From an uncultured Bacteroidales bacterium (GTDB lineage Bacteria; Bacteroidota; Bacteroidia; Bacteroidales; Paludibacteraceae): DNA of 64,000 nucleotides. The stretch lies in the NCBI GenBank assembly GCA_900319645.1, contig ONPG01000005.1, positions 1 through 64,000 on the forward strand, read 5' to 3'. The notes under the pieces are model-generated. The model saw only the letters and a list, made by a program, of their open reading frames with translations, was not told the origin of the DNA and made no database searches. The position numbers and the translations under genes are program-made. Shown here piece after piece: positions 15,906-25,181 of this stretch (positions within the stretch are counted from its first letter, which is position 1; every line of letters begins with the position of its first letter).

Positions 15906-16892
15906 GCCCCATCCTCTGTCTTTTGTAGTAAAACCAGCCTCGAAGATGCGACGTTGCGTACGGATGTCCATTCCTTTGCCTGTGTCGCTGATGTCCAACA
16001 TCAGTTCGTGTTCGTTCTCATGCAGCTGGAATTGGATAGTTCCTTCGCCCGACATAGCGTCCACGGCATTCTTGAGCATATTCTCAATAACCCATTGTAA
16101 TAACGGCGCATTGACCGCTACCTTACGGCTGATGCCTTGCAACGCTGTGTCGTCAATGGTCACCTTATTACTTATGCGCGTGCGCATGTAAACAACCGTT
16201 TCTTCAATAACCGGTATTACGTCCACCTGTTTCAGTTCGGGCTCGCTGCCTATTTTCTGGAAGCGGTTGGCAATCATCTGCAGACGGTCGATATCTTTGC
16301 GCATTTGCGGCACATAGGGATCGTCCGGATATTGCTCTGCGAGTAGTTGTTGCCATCCGTTGAGCGAGGAGATAGGCGTACCCAACTGGTGTGCCGTTTC
16401 TTTGCTCAAACCGACCCACAGACGGTTTTGCTCGCTGCGTTGGGCTGTCAGCATAGTGAATACCGCCACTGAGATAAAAATGAAGATAAGCGCAAACTGG
16501 GCATAAGGCACTTGGCGAAGGCTGGTAAGCAAACGGCTGTCATCCCAGTAGATATACTGCGTGACGCCATCAGCCACCTGCACTTCTATCGGTCCGTGTT
16601 TGCCTATTCGTTGGCTGTCTTTCTTCACATTACGGCTTGCCAGCACGTTACCTTCCTGGTCGCAGATATATACCGGAATCGTAGTGTTTCCCTCAATGAT
16701 AGTAGTGACGAAGTCGATATCCGCATCGCCTTCCGCCAACACAAGTTGGCGGGTAGCTTCCGCCCAGATAGCCATATTACGGCGTTCTTCCTGTTGAAGT
16801 TGCCGGGCAAGATTGTTGGTGAACAATACTGAAATAGCCACGATAAACATGGCTATTATCAGTACTATTGTTCCTATCTGTCGGTTGGACAT
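15780..16892 (-). CDS. membrane sensor histidine kinase
   Basis: Start at MSNRQIGTIVL (16892). Two membrane helices (about 5-25 and 132-150) flank a short periplasmic sensor of about 100 residues. HisKA has the variant box SKETAHQLGTPISSLNGW with the phospho-accepting His near 175. HATPase_c shows ENMLKNAVDAM, SDTGKGMD and WGLGLPLAKRI. No response regulator is adjacent. It is the last gene after the decarboxylase operon, separated by a heptamer repeat, and may be read through from it. The final 126 bp are antisense to ispE. Confidence 0.92.
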   Translation of the reverse strand: MSNRQIGTIVLIIAMFIVAISVLFTNNLARQLQQEERRNMAIWAEATRQLVLAEGDADIDFVTTIIEGNTTIPVYICDQEGNVLASRNVKKDSQRIGKHGPIEVQVADGVTQYIYWDDSRLLTSLRQVPYAQFALIFIFISVAVFTMLTAQRSEQNRLWVGLSKETAHQLGTPISSLNGWQQLLAEQYPDDPYVPQMRKDIDRLQMIANRFQKIGSEPELKQVDVIPVIEETVVYMRTRISNKVTIDDTALQGISRKVAVNAPLLQWVIENMLKNAVDAMSGEGTIQFQLHENEHELMLDISDTGKGMDIRTQRRIFEAGFTTKDRGWGLGLPLAKRIIDQYHGGKLLLKQSELGVGSTFRIVLKKPENG

Positions 16893-16925
16893 TCTAATTG
16901 ACAATTGATAGTTGATAATTGGCAA
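16893..16925 (-). repeat. 7-bp tandem repeat (ATTGACA/ATTGATA)
   Basis: The whole 33-bp gap between the histidine kinase start and the oadB-like stop consists of heptamer variants on an ATTGATA theme, as before aroQ. Confidence 0.75.
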
Positions 16926-18101
16926 TTACCCCAACATGGTCAGAAGGACACCAGCGGCAACGGCAGAACCAATTACGCCGGCTACGTTCGGACCCATCGC
17001 GTGCATAAGCAGGAAGTTCGAGGGGTTCTCCTCCTGTCCTACCATCTGGCTCACACGTGCGGCCATAGGCACAGCCGATACACCTGCGGAACCGATAAGC
17101 GGGTTGATTTTCTCTTTGAGGAAGAGGTTCATGAACTTAGCCAGCAACACGCCACCTGCACTACCCATTCCAAAGGCAACGATACCCATTCCGAGAATCA
17201 TCAGCGTCTGGAGGTTAATGAAGCTGTCAGCCGTGGCGGTGGCACCCACCGAGAGACCGAGGAAGACCACTACGATGTTCATCAGGTCGTTCTGTGCCGT
17301 TTTGGACAGACGCTCTACTACTCCACTCTCCTTCATCAGGTTACCGAGCATCAGACAGCCGATCAGCGGAGCTGCGTCCGGCAGGATAAGAGCCACGATG
17401 GCTGTAATAATAATCGGGAAGACGATTTTCTCGGTTGTGCTGACCGGACGAAGCTGACCCATTTTGATAGCACGCTCTTTCTTGGTAGTGAGCGCGCGCA
17501 TGATAGGCGGCTGAATCACCGGCACAAGCGCCATGTAGCTATACGCTGCAATGGCGATAGGGCCTAACAAATGCGGAGCGAGTTTGCTGGTCAGGAAGAT
17601 ACTTGTCGGGCCGTCTGCTCCACCGATGATACCGATAGAACCAGCCTCTGCTGGCGTAAAGCCCAGCGCGTTCGCACAGAGGAAAGTAATAAAGATACCT
17701 ATCTGTGCAGCGGCGCCGAGGATAAGCGATTTCGGGTTGGCAATCAGCGGTCCGAAATCGGTCATAGCGCCTACTCCGACAAAGATCAGACAGGGATACA
17801 AACCGGCTTTGACACCGATATACAGTACGTCCAACAGACCACCCTCTTTGAGGATAGCGCCATAAGAGTGGTACATCGGGCTGCTCGGATCGATAAACGC
17901 AGACCACAGTTCACTATGGAACAGACCTGCGCCGGGCAGGTTGGTCAGCAACATACCGAAAGCGATAGGCAGCAACAAAAGCGGCTCGTATTTTTTATGA
18001 ATGGCGAGATAGAGCAAGAAGAAGCTGACAAGAAGCATTACTACTTCTTTCCAGCAGATATGCATGAATCCCATACCACCGAAAAATTCCAAAATATCCA
18101 T
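16926..18101 (-). CDS. oadB: Na+-translocating decarboxylase, beta subunit
   Basis: Integral membrane subunit that couples decarboxylation of carboxybiotin to Na+ export. 391 aa with about ten membrane segments. The conserved family stretches [32 protein letters not shown] (with the Asp essential for Na+ transport) and [15 protein letters not shown] are present. It is in one operon with the biotin carrier, the small gamma/delta subunit, the carboxyltransferase and the epimerase. The substrate is therefore most likely methylmalonyl-CoA rather than oxaloacetate; the gene symbol follows the family name. Confidence 0.93.
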   Translation of the reverse strand: MDILEFFGGMGFMHICWKEVVMLLVSFFLLYLAIHKKYEPLLLLPIAFGMLLTNLPGAGLFHSELWSAFIDPSSPMYHSYGAILKEGGLLDVLYIGVKAGLYPCLIFVGVGAMTDFGPLIANPKSLILGAAAQIGIFITFLCANALGFTPAEAGSIGIIGGADGPTSIFLTSKLAPHLLGPIAIAAYSYMALVPVIQPPIMRALTTKKERAIKMGQLRPVSTTEKIVFPIIITAIVALILPDAAPLIGCLMLGNLMKESGVVERLSKTAQNDLMNIVVVFLGLSVGATATADSFINLQTLMILGMGIVAFGMGSAGGVLLAKFMNLFLKEKINPLIGSAGVSAVPMAARVSQMVGQEENPSNFLLMHAMGPNVAGVIGSAVAAGVLLTMLG

Positions 18102-18134
18102 TTGATTTGTTGTTGATTAATGGTAACTGGTAAT

Positions 18135-18575
18135 TTATCCAAGCACTACGAGGAGGTCGTCCTGCATTACGTTCTGACCAGGGGTTACAGCAATCTGTTT
18201 AACCGTTCCATCCTGCTCTGCCATAATAGCGTTCTCCATTTTCATGGATTCGAGCGTGAGGAGTGTGTCTCCGCGTTTCACAGCCTGGCCTTCGGATACG
18301 AGCACTTTGATTACACTACCGGGCAGCGGGCTCTTCACCTGAACACCTGCGGCCGGAGCAGAAGCAGCTTTCGGAGCTGCGGGAGCAGCGGCAGGAGCCG
18401 GAGCAGCCGGTTTCGGAGCCGGAGCTACAACGGGTTTAGCCGCCGGTTTCTCCGGTTTCGGAGTTTCTACTTGATAGGTTTTGCCGTTGACGGTTACGTT
18501 GGTCAGACCGGCTTCTATTTCCTCCACAGCGCACTTGTATTCTGCGCCGTTAATTTTGAATGTGAATTCCTTCAT
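18135..18575 (-). CDS. mmdC: biotin carrier subunit of methylmalonyl-CoA decarboxylase
   Basis: Carries CO2 on biotin from the carboxyltransferase to the membrane beta subunit. N-terminal region MKEFTFKINGAEYKCAV, a Pro/Ala-rich flexible linker (about 50-75), then a biotinyl domain with the biotin-accepting Lys in ESMKMEN near residue 113 and SPLPGSVIKVLVSEGQ. 146 aa, typical. Lies 33 bp upstream of the oadB gene. Confidence 0.93.
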   Translation of the reverse strand: MKEFTFKINGAEYKCAVEEIEAGLTNVTVNGKTYQVETPKPEKPAAKPVVAPAPKPAAPAPAAAPAAPKAASAPAAGVQVKSPLPGSVIKVLVSEGQAVKRGDTLLTLESMKMENAIMAEQDGTVKQIAVTPGQNVMQDDLLVVLG

Positions 18576-18610
18576 AATGATTTGATTTTCTTGCGGGCCG
18601 TGTCAAAGCA

Positions 18611-18979
18611 TCAGAACCCTTTGTTGTTTAATCCAATTTCTTTTGCGTTCCATGCGGTGTTACGAGCCTGCGGCGCGATAGGAGCCGTAGGAAGATCGTG
18701 TTTTCCTCCGCTAAACAAATAGAGCGCCATGGCGATCGCGGCTTTTTCCACATCGCCAGCCTCAGACACAGATGCGACCGCCGGTTTCGGAGCCGGAGCC
18801 GGTGTGGCAGGTTTGGTTTCCTCCTTCACGGTTTTGGGAGCCTTGGGAGCCAACATCTTCTGCATGCACCATCCTAAAAACTGGATGATGAACACCAAGC
18901 AGAAGAGCAATGCCAGCACGATTCCGAAACCAAGTCCGGTGACAATCCACGTCTCTGCGGTTACTGCGAGTAATACCAT
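18611..18979 (-). CDS. OadG-family small membrane subunit (gamma/delta)
   Basis: 122 aa with one N-terminal membrane helix (TGLGFGIVLALLFCLVFIIQF), a Pro/Ala/Lys-rich linker and a short helical C-terminal part (KAAIAMALYLFSG). This is the expected architecture for the subunit that holds the decarboxylase complex together. Position between the carboxyltransferase and the biotin carrier supports it. Confidence 0.88.
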   Translation of the reverse strand: MVLLAVTAETWIVTGLGFGIVLALLFCLVFIIQFLGWCMQKMLAPKAPKTVKEETKPATPAPAPKPAVASVSEAGDVEKAAIAMALYLFSGGKHDLPTAPIAPQARNTAWNAKEIGLNNKGF

Positions 18980-18980
18980 A

Positions 18981-19020
18981 GTAATTTACGATTTAACGAT
19001 TTACGATTTAGTGATTTAGA
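18981..19020 (-). repeat. 7/8-bp tandem repeat TTTACGA
   Basis: TTTACGATTTAACGATTTACGATTTAGTGATTTA fills the gap between the OadG-like start and the mmdA stop. Confidence 0.7.
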
Positions 19021-19021
19021 T

Positions 19022-20578
19022 TTACAATGGTATATTCGAGTGCTTTTTGAGCGGGTTGGTAAGACGCTTGGTCTGCAACATCTCGAATGCGCGAATGATA
19101 CGTGCGCGAGTGTAGCGAGGCTCAATCACGTCGTCGATATATCCGCGGTTGGCAGCCTGGTAAGGCGATGCAAACAAGTCTTTGTATTCCGCTTCTTTCT
19201 CAGCGATAAAGGCTTTCTTCTCTGCGGGATCTTCGATGGCTTTGATAGCCTTAGCCTGCAGTACTCCTACCGCTCCGCTTGCGCCCATTACGGCAATCTC
19301 AGCGTTCGGCCAAGCGTAGCACATGTCGCCGCGAAGTTGCTTACAGCTCATCACGATATGCGAACCGCCATAAGACTTACGAACAGTGATAGTAACTTTC
19401 GGAACGGTCGCTTCGCCGTAAGCGAACATCAGTTTTGCTCCGTGATCGATGATACCTGCGTATTCCTGTCCGGTTCCGCACAGGAAGCCCGGAACGTCAA
19501 CGAGGGTTAGGATCTGGATGTTGAAAGCGTCGCAGAAGCGCACGAAACGTGCTGCCTTGCGGCTGGCATCGCAGTCAAGCACACCTGCCAGCCAAGACGG
19601 CTGGTTGGCGATGATACCTGTGGAGCGTCCGTTGAAACGGGCGAAACCGCAGATCACGTTCTTGGCGAAGTCCTTGTGAACCTCCATAAAATCCCCATTG
19701 TCCACGATGGTATTGATGATCTCGTGCATATCATAGGGTTTGTTCGGGTCTGCCGGAACAATCTCGTTCAGATTGTCATCCACGCGGGTGATGTCGTCTG
19801 TGCAAGTGATTACAGGAGCCTCTTCCATATTATTCTGCGGAATAAAGCTTACCAGACGGCGCACCTCGGCGAGAGCCTCTTCCTCTGTAGCAGCGACGAA
19901 ATGGGTTACACCCGATTTGGTAGCGTGGATCTTTGCGCCACCGAGTTGCTCTACGGTCACGTCCTCTCCGGTAACGGATTTCACTACTTTCGGTCCGGTA
20001 ATAAACATATAGGAGTTCTGCTCTGTCATCATAATGAAGTCGGTCAGCGCAGGGCTATATACGGCTCCACCGGCACACGGGCCGAAGATGACGCTGATCT
20101 GCGGCACAACGCCGGAAGCCAGGATGTTACGCTCGAAGATCTCAGCGTAGCCGGCCAGTGCGCAAGCACCTTCCTGAATACGTGCTCCACCGGAGTCGTT
20201 CAGACCGATAATCGGTGCTCCAAGTTTCATAGCCTGATCCATTACGTTGCAGATCTTGAGAGCCATCGTCTCGCTCAGCGAACCACCGATTACAGTGGCG
20301 TCCTGTGCAAAAACAAATACCAGACGGCCGTCAATAGTACCCGAACCAACGGCTACGCCGTCACCCAGGAACACTTTTTTCTCCATTCCGAAATCGTGGC
20401 AACGGTGGGTGAGGAACATATTCACTTCCTCGAACGATCCTTCGTCAAGGAGCATATTGATACGCTCACGGCAGGTATAACTGCCCTTAGCGTGGTGTTT
20501 TTCTATAGCTGCTTCACCGCCTCCGGCCATCGCTTTCTCGCGGTTAGCAACCAGTTTATCCAATTTAGCTTGATCCAT
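19022..20578 (-). CDS. mmdA: methylmalonyl-CoA decarboxylase, carboxyltransferase subunit
   Basis: Transfers the carboxyl group from methylmalonyl-CoA to biotin, giving propionyl-CoA. The start is set at MDQAKLDKLVANREKA (20578), as in relatives; an upstream Met in frame lies in a heptamer-like gap. Acyl-CoA carboxyltransferase motifs are clear: GGARIQEG, GPCAGGAVYSPALTDF, DVPGFLCGTGQEY and GGSHIVMSCK. 518 aa matches the family. With the epimerase it forms the succinate-to-propionate branch, coupled to Na+ extrusion. Confidence 0.95.
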   Translation of the reverse strand: MDQAKLDKLVANREKAMAGGGEAAIEKHHAKGSYTCRERINMLLDEGSFEEVNMFLTHRCHDFGMEKKVFLGDGVAVGSGTIDGRLVFVFAQDATVIGGSLSETMALKICNVMDQAMKLGAPIIGLNDSGGARIQEGACALAGYAEIFERNILASGVVPQISVIFGPCAGGAVYSPALTDFIMMTEQNSYMFITGPKVVKSVTGEDVTVEQLGGAKIHATKSGVTHFVAATEEEALAEVRRLVSFIPQNNMEEAPVITCTDDITRVDDNLNEIVPADPNKPYDMHEIINTIVDNGDFMEVHKDFAKNVICGFARFNGRSTGIIANQPSWLAGVLDCDASRKAARFVRFCDAFNIQILTLVDVPGFLCGTGQEYAGIIDHGAKLMFAYGEATVPKVTITVRKSYGGSHIVMSCKQLRGDMCYAWPNAEIAVMGASGAVGVLQAKAIKAIEDPAEKKAFIAEKEAEYKDLFASPYQAANRGYIDDVIEPRYTRARIIRAFEMLQTKRLTNPLKKHSNIPL

Positions 20579-20616
20579 AAAGACATTTATAATTTTGTCA
20601 TTTACCATTTGTTCAT

Positions 20617-21030
20617 TTATGCCGGTTGTTGGCAGAGCTCGGTCAGAACGCCCTTGGTGCTTTTCGGGTGAAGGAAAGCAATCATCAGGTTCTCAGCACC
20701 TTTGCGCGGAGCTTTATCGATGAGTTGGATACCTGCCGCTTCACACTCTGCGAGGCAATCAGCTACATTATCCACGTTGAAAGCCACGTGGTGAACGCCG
20801 CCACGACCGCCGTTTTTCTCGATGAACTTAGCGATGGTCGATTCGGGGCTTGTCGGCTCCAGAAGCTCGATTTTCACTTCTCCCACTTTGAAGAAAGCGG
20901 TTCTTACTTTCTGGTCCTCAACGACCTCAATACTGTAACACTTGTTCCCGGTAAGGAACTCAAAAAAAGGAGCAGCCTCTTCAATCGAAGTAACTGCGAT
21001 TCCCAAATGCTCAATGTGAGTTGGTTTCAT
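20617..21030 (-). CDS. mce: methylmalonyl-CoA epimerase
   Basis: Glyoxalase-fold enzyme that interconverts the two methylmalonyl-CoA epimers. MKPTHIEHLGIAVTS carries the first metal His, HHVAFNVDN the second, and the Glu metal ligands lie in VKIELLEP and LTELCQQPA. 137 aa, typical. First gene of the decarboxylase operon, with the promoter at 21141-21172. Confidence 0.95.
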   Translation of the reverse strand: MKPTHIEHLGIAVTSIEEAAPFFEFLTGNKCYSIEVVEDQKVRTAFFKVGEVKIELLEPTSPESTIAKFIEKNGGRGGVHHVAFNVDNVADCLAECEAAGIQLIDKAPRKGAENLMIAFLHPKSTKGVLTELCQQPA

Positions 21031-21172
21031 AATGAAAAATATGTTTATTAGTTGTTATTTTAGTTGATTTGTGTTCTTTGTCCAAGCGCGTATGGTACGC
21101 GTATGTTGCGCGTTTGTTAAAAGGTACGCACAAAAACGGGACAAAGGTACAAAAAAAAATGCACTTGTGCAA
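21031..21172 (-). promoter_or_regulatory. promoter and leader of the methylmalonyl-CoA operon
   Basis: On the minus strand TTG (21172-21170) and TACCTTTGT (21149-21141), about 20 bases apart. Between them TGCACAAGTGCA (palindromic), followed by nine T on the minus strand, could also act as a terminator for the pectate-lyase gene. The 110-base leader contains GC-rich repeats (GCGCGTATGGTACGCGTATG) of unknown role. Confidence 0.65.
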
Positions 21173-21206
21173 ATAAAAGTGCAATTTTTTTGAGAAAAGT
21201 AGAGTT

Positions 21207-22178
21207 TTACTCTACGTTACGTAGGATTTCGCAGGTAGCAGTCGGATCAATGCGGTAAGGAATCTGTACTCCTTCTCCAAAAAATCCGTCTTCTATGGTG
21301 ACGTGTGCTTCCTTGCGCACGTCCACAACAGGATACGAAGTATGGCAGAGCCATTTGCAACGAACGAGACGCACAACGCCGAAACGAACCATAGGCATTC
21401 GCTGGCGGCAACCCTCCAGCCACGTACAATCGGAATAGGTCACGTGCAGTTTGCCGCGGTCCTCCACAAAACGGTCTCCTGCTCCTATCAGGTTCGAGTT
21501 CATGTGATCGTAGCTCAAGGCGGTATAGCCGAATGTGCAGTTGGTAACCGTCACACTATCAGACTGAAAGACAATATCCATATTTCCGTCCAAACCGTCG
21601 CGAAGATCGCAACTGTCGATATGAATACGGGTTGAATGGTCGATGCCGATCAGGTCGTTTCCGCCCACATCGACCGAACCGGGACCTTGCAGCATCAATC
21701 CGCGAACCGTAATATCCGCGCAATAAGACAACTGCAATCCGCCCGCCGAACGGAAAGTCTCCTGCCGGTCGTCAAAAAGGTCAATCAGGTATTGCCGTGT
21801 GCGCCATTCACGTTCCTCACGCACCTTAACGCCATTCGACAAAACGCCTCCTTCACCGGCGGTACTCATGCCCCGGATTCCGAGGCTGTCCAAGGCTGAA
21901 GCGATCGTTTCCGTCATTCGGAATTTCGTCCGCAACTGTGCTTTATTTATTCCTAATATCGTTTTGTTTTTCAGATTCTTACACACAACGGTATGACCCA
22001 ATACAAACTCACCTTGCGAACCATCCAAAACAACCGTATCAACGCTTTGGACAGCACGCAACAGACGGTCGGAAAAGTCGCTCCCATCCGACACTATTCT
22101 GACACTCCGGGCGGAACAAACGACCGCCCATCCGAGGGCAAGTAGCAGTAATTGTATTTTGAGCATTTTGGTCTTCAT
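21207..22178 (-). CDS. pectate lyase superfamily (PL1-like) secreted protein
   Basis: A signal peptide (MKTKMLKIQLLLLALGWAVVCSA) precedes a parallel beta-helix. The sequence follows PL1 pectate lyases: KTILGINKAQLR, LSYCADITVRGLMLQGP, GGNDLIGIDHSTRIHIDSCD, DGLDGNMDIVFQSDSVTVTNCTF and GCRQRMPMVRFG, the last matching the usual R-P-R-F catalytic strand. 323 aa is compact. It would cleave pectin or polygalacturonate outside the cell. Catalytic Ca2+ ligands (DGLDGNMDI) are present, but I cannot verify every one. Confidence 0.78.
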   Translation of the reverse strand: MKTKMLKIQLLLLALGWAVVCSARSVRIVSDGSDFSDRLLRAVQSVDTVVLDGSQGEFVLGHTVVCKNLKNKTILGINKAQLRTKFRMTETIASALDSLGIRGMSTAGEGGVLSNGVKVREEREWRTRQYLIDLFDDRQETFRSAGGLQLSYCADITVRGLMLQGPGSVDVGGNDLIGIDHSTRIHIDSCDLRDGLDGNMDIVFQSDSVTVTNCTFGYTALSYDHMNSNLIGAGDRFVEDRGKLHVTYSDCTWLEGCRQRMPMVRFGVVRLVRCKWLCHTSYPVVDVRKEAHVTIEDGFFGEGVQIPYRIDPTATCEILRNVE

Positions 22179-22215
22179 TGGAACTTACTTGCGTTTCCCA
22201 GATTCTCAATCCGCC

Positions 22216-22247
22216 GCAAAGGTACAACAAAATTCCGACATACGCAA
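22216..22247 (-). promoter_or_regulatory. promoter of the PL1-like gene
   Basis: On the minus strand TTGCGT (22247-22242) and TACCTTTGC (22224-22216). Confidence 0.7.
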
Positions 22248-22327
22248 ATTCTCCATGCACAAAATATATTTTTTTACGAGAATCAGAAAGAAAGAAAGAA
22301 AAGATACGTTGGAGGAGAAAGATGAGA

Positions 22328-22360
22328 AGAGATGCTTGAGAGATGCTTGAGAGATGCTCC
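22328..22360. repeat. three 11-bp repeats AGAGATGCTTG
   Basis: Copies begin at 22328, 22339 and 22350 in the gap between divergent promoters. The complementary word (TCTCAAGCATC) is tandem at about 56694-56716, in the leader of the 54-aa gene. Confidence 0.7.
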
Positions 22361-22442
22361 ATGTTATGTTGTTAACCAACAAAAAAAACAGCAAACAAAA
22401 GCAAAAAAAAATGCAAATAAGCATAAAAAATGCGTACGCGCT

Positions 22443-22473
22443 TGCGTATGTGAGATTTTTTTTGTACCTTTGC
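22443..22473 (+). promoter_or_regulatory. promoter of ettA
   Basis: TTGCGT at 22443 and TACCTTTGC at 22465-22473, 19 bases apart. It probably drives a long run of same-strand genes from ettA onward. Confidence 0.75.
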
Positions 22474-22531
22474 ACGATTTTTTAATTTGGATAAAAATGC
22501 GCCGTCAAAGCGCACTAATAACATAGCAAAT

Positions 22532-24211
22532 ATGGCAGACGACAAAAAAGTTATCTTTTCGATGGTAGGACTGAGCAAGAACTTCGGTCCTCAAAAACGA
22601 GTGTTGAACAATATATACCTAAGTTTTTTCTATGGCGCCAAGATAGGTATTATCGGTTTGAACGGCGCCGGAAAATCCACGCTTCTCAAGATAATTGCAG
22701 GTATAGAGAAAGAATATCAAGGCGAGGTGGTTTGGAGCCCCGGCTATTCGGTCGGCTATCTGGAGCAAGACCCGAAGCTGGATCCGACAAAGACCGTTCG
22801 CGAGGTGGTTCAGGAAGGCGTGCAGCCTATAATGGACATGCTGAAGGAATACGACGAGATCAACATGGCTTTTGCCGAGCCGGACGCTGATTTTGACAAG
22901 TTGCTGGCTCGTCAGGCAGAGTTGCAGGACAAACTGGATGCAGCTGACGCCTGGAACATCGACCAGAAACTGGACCGCGCGATGGATGCCCTCCGTTGCC
23001 CGCCGGATGACGCTAAGGTCACTACCCTCTCCGGAGGCGAGAGAAGACGCGTGGCACTTTGCCGATTGCTGCTTCAACAGCCGGATGTGCTGCTACTCGA
23101 CGAGCCGACGAACCATTTGGATGCGGAGTCTATCGATTGGCTGGAGCAACACTTGCAGCAATATGCAGGCACCGTGATATGTATCACGCACGACCGCTAT
23201 TTCCTTGATAATGTGGCAGGTTGGATTCTTGAACTGGATCGCGGCGAAGGTATTCCCTGGAAAGGCAATTACTCATCGTGGCTGGAACAGAAGACCAACC
23301 GAATGGCGCAAGAAGAGAAACAGGCGAGCAAGCGTAGAAAGACCTTAGAGCGCGAGTTGGAGTGGATTCGCATGGCGCCGAAAGCCCGTCACGCCAAACA
23401 GAAAGCCCGTTTGGAGTCGTACGACAGGATGTTGAACGAGGAGCAGAAAGAGCGCGAGGAGAAATTAGAGATCTTTATTCCGAACGGTCCACGTCTGGGT
23501 AACAAAGTTATTAACGCCGAAGGCGTGGCGAAATCGTTTGGCGACAGACTGCTGTTTGAGGACCTCAATTTTATGCTTCCGCCCAACGGTATTGTAGGAG
23601 TAATCGGTCCGAACGGAGCCGGCAAGACGACTTTGTTCCGAATGATTATCGGAAGCGAGAAAGCAGACAAAGGTACGTTCTCCGTCGGGGAGACCGTGAA
23701 AATCGGTTACGTCGATCAGCAACACGCAGATATAGACCCGAACAAGTCTGTTTTTGAGACCATCAGCGGCGGCACAGAGTTTATCCGCGTGGGCGGCAAG
23801 GAGATCAACGCGAGAGCGTATCTGAGCCGATTCAATTTCACAGGCGCAGACCAGGAGAAGAAATGCGGCGTGCTGAGTGGCGGCGAGCGCAACAGACTGC
23901 ACTTGGCGCTGACCCTGAAGAGCGAAGCAAACGTACTGCTGCTCGACGAGCCGACCAACGATATCGACGTGAACACATTGCGTGCGCTGGAGGAAGGCTT
24001 GGAGAACTTCGCCGGTTGTGCAGTAGTGATCAGCCACGACCGTTGGTTCCTGAACCGTATCTGCACGCATATTCTGGCGTACGAAGGCGACGGAAAAGTG
24101 TTCTGGTTCGAGGGAAGCTATTCGGAATACGAGGAGAACAAGAAAATGCGGTTGGGCGAAGAAGCCTGCGAGCCGAAGCGAGTTCGTTACCGCGGACTGA
24201 TGGACAATTGA
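22532..24211 (+). CDS. ettA: ABC-F ATPase EttA (energy-dependent translational throttle)
   Basis: Ribosome-associated ABC-F protein that gates entry into elongation according to ATP/ADP level. Start at MADDKKVIFSMVGLSKNFG (22532). Two ABC domains: Walker A GLNGAGKSTLLK with LSGGERRRVALCR, and GPNGAGKTTLFR with LSGGERNRLHLAL, each with LLDEPTN. The inter-domain arm linker is rich in Glu/Lys/Arg. 559 aa equals the family length. The C-terminus ends RVRYRGLMDN. Confidence 0.95.
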   Translation: MADDKKVIFSMVGLSKNFGPQKRVLNNIYLSFFYGAKIGIIGLNGAGKSTLLKIIAGIEKEYQGEVVWSPGYSVGYLEQDPKLDPTKTVREVVQEGVQPIMDMLKEYDEINMAFAEPDADFDKLLARQAELQDKLDAADAWNIDQKLDRAMDALRCPPDDAKVTTLSGGERRRVALCRLLLQQPDVLLLDEPTNHLDAESIDWLEQHLQQYAGTVICITHDRYFLDNVAGWILELDRGEGIPWKGNYSSWLEQKTNRMAQEEKQASKRRKTLERELEWIRMAPKARHAKQKARLESYDRMLNEEQKEREEKLEIFIPNGPRLGNKVINAEGVAKSFGDRLLFEDLNFMLPPNGIVGVIGPNGAGKTTLFRMIIGSEKADKGTFSVGETVKIGYVDQQHADIDPNKSVFETISGGTEFIRVGGKEINARAYLSRFNFTGADQEKKCGVLSGGERNRLHLALTLKSEANVLLLDEPTNDIDVNTLRALEEGLENFAGCAVVISHDRWFLNRICTHILAYEGDGKVFWFEGSYSEYEENKKMRLGEEACEPKRVRYRGLMDN

Positions 24212-24214
24212 TAA

Positions 24215-24260
24215 TTCTTAGCCCTGACGGGCACGATTATTTTCGACAAGCGAAAATTTT
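24215..24260. repeat. two short hairpins in the ettA-regulator gap
   Basis: GCCC-TGAC-GGGC (with the preceding TTAG as in other palindromic elements) and TTTTCG-ACAAG-CGAAAA lie back to back after the ettA stop. They may be the same class of element as at 41-42 and 53-54 kb. Confidence 0.4.
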
Positions 24261-24272
24261 GATAATTGAGAA

Positions 24273-25172
24273 ATGTATAAAGCGCAAGACAAGATGTGCG
24301 ACCTGATGGCGCACGAGGAAGAAGCCATCCAGATCATCAGCCGTTTCGGACTGAATATGGGCGTAGGCGAGCAGACAATTGAACAAGTGTGCTCGGTTCA
24401 TCAGGTACATACGCCGACTTTTCTGGCCATCGTCAATTACAAGGTCTTCCGCCAGCGTGCGCTGCCTTCGGAAATAGACTTGAACACGCTGAACCGCTAC
24501 CTGAGACACGCCCACGCTTATTTCCTTGATTTCCGTCTGCCGCGGTTGCGCAGGAGTCTCATAGAGGCGGTCAATCCGTGCGACACCAGCAGCCAGATTC
24601 CCATGCTGATCCTACGTTGCTACGACGAGTTCGTGAACGAGATCCGCACACATATCGAGCACGAGAACGAAGGTCTGTACGAGGAGCACGAACACGACGA
24701 CCAGCGTATTACCGACAAACTGACTGAAATCAAGAACCTGATTATCAAATACTATCCAGCCGACCTGCTGCAGCCGGGCAAAGACGAGAGCCAGCACTTG
24801 CACATCAGCTATCCGTTGGTGAGCGTAATGAGCGACTTGTGGCACACAGAACACGATTTTGCGGACCATTGTGCCATCGAGGACGATATTCTTCGTCCGG
24901 CTTTAGCCCAGATGAGAAGCGGAAGCAGGAAAAACAAAGCCGTCAGCCAGCCGGAGACGGAAGAACTGAGCGACCGCGAGAGAGAAGTGTTGGTTCAAGT
25001 AGTGAAAGGGCTGAGCAACAAGGAGATAGCGGATGTGCTGTTTATTTCTACCCACACCGTGATCTCTCACCGAAAGAATATAGCCCGCAAACTGAATATC
25101 CACTCTACCGCTGGTTTGACCATCTACGCCATCGTGAACAAACTGGTGGATATCAACCATTTGAAGATCTAA
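24273..25172 (+). CDS. hemerythrin-like sensor fused to a LuxR-type DNA-binding domain
   Basis: The N-terminus (about 23-55, RFGLNMGVGEQTIEQVC) resembles the ScdA/RIC N-terminal domain. Residues about 75-210 are a hemerythrin-like four-helix bundle with candidate iron ligands His79/81, His127/130, His191/194/199 and Glu131/203. Residues 230-290 are a LuxR HTH (LSDREREVLVQVVKGLSNKEIA and HTVISHRKNIARKL). By family analogy it would sense O2, NO or oxidative damage through a di-iron centre and regulate transcription. It sits in the ettA-tilS run, so targets are not evident from context. Confidence 0.85.
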   Translation: MYKAQDKMCDLMAHEEEAIQIISRFGLNMGVGEQTIEQVCSVHQVHTPTFLAIVNYKVFRQRALPSEIDLNTLNRYLRHAHAYFLDFRLPRLRRSLIEAVNPCDTSSQIPMLILRCYDEFVNEIRTHIEHENEGLYEEHEHDDQRITDKLTEIKNLIIKYYPADLLQPGKDESQHLHISYPLVSVMSDLWHTEHDFADHCAIEDDILRPALAQMRSGSRKNKAVSQPETEELSDREREVLVQVVKGLSNKEIADVLFISTHTVISHRKNIARKLNIHSTAGLTIYAIVNKLVDINHLKI

Positions 25173-25181
25173 GTAGAAAAG

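Noticed and set aside
16926..20578. Oxaloacetate decarboxylase
   Set aside because: The carboxyltransferase is of the acyl-CoA type and the operon starts with methylmalonyl-CoA epimerase, so methylmalonyl-CoA is the likely substrate.
19676..20671. 331-aa plus-strand frame opposite mmdA
   Set aside because: Antisense shadow of a well-identified enzyme.
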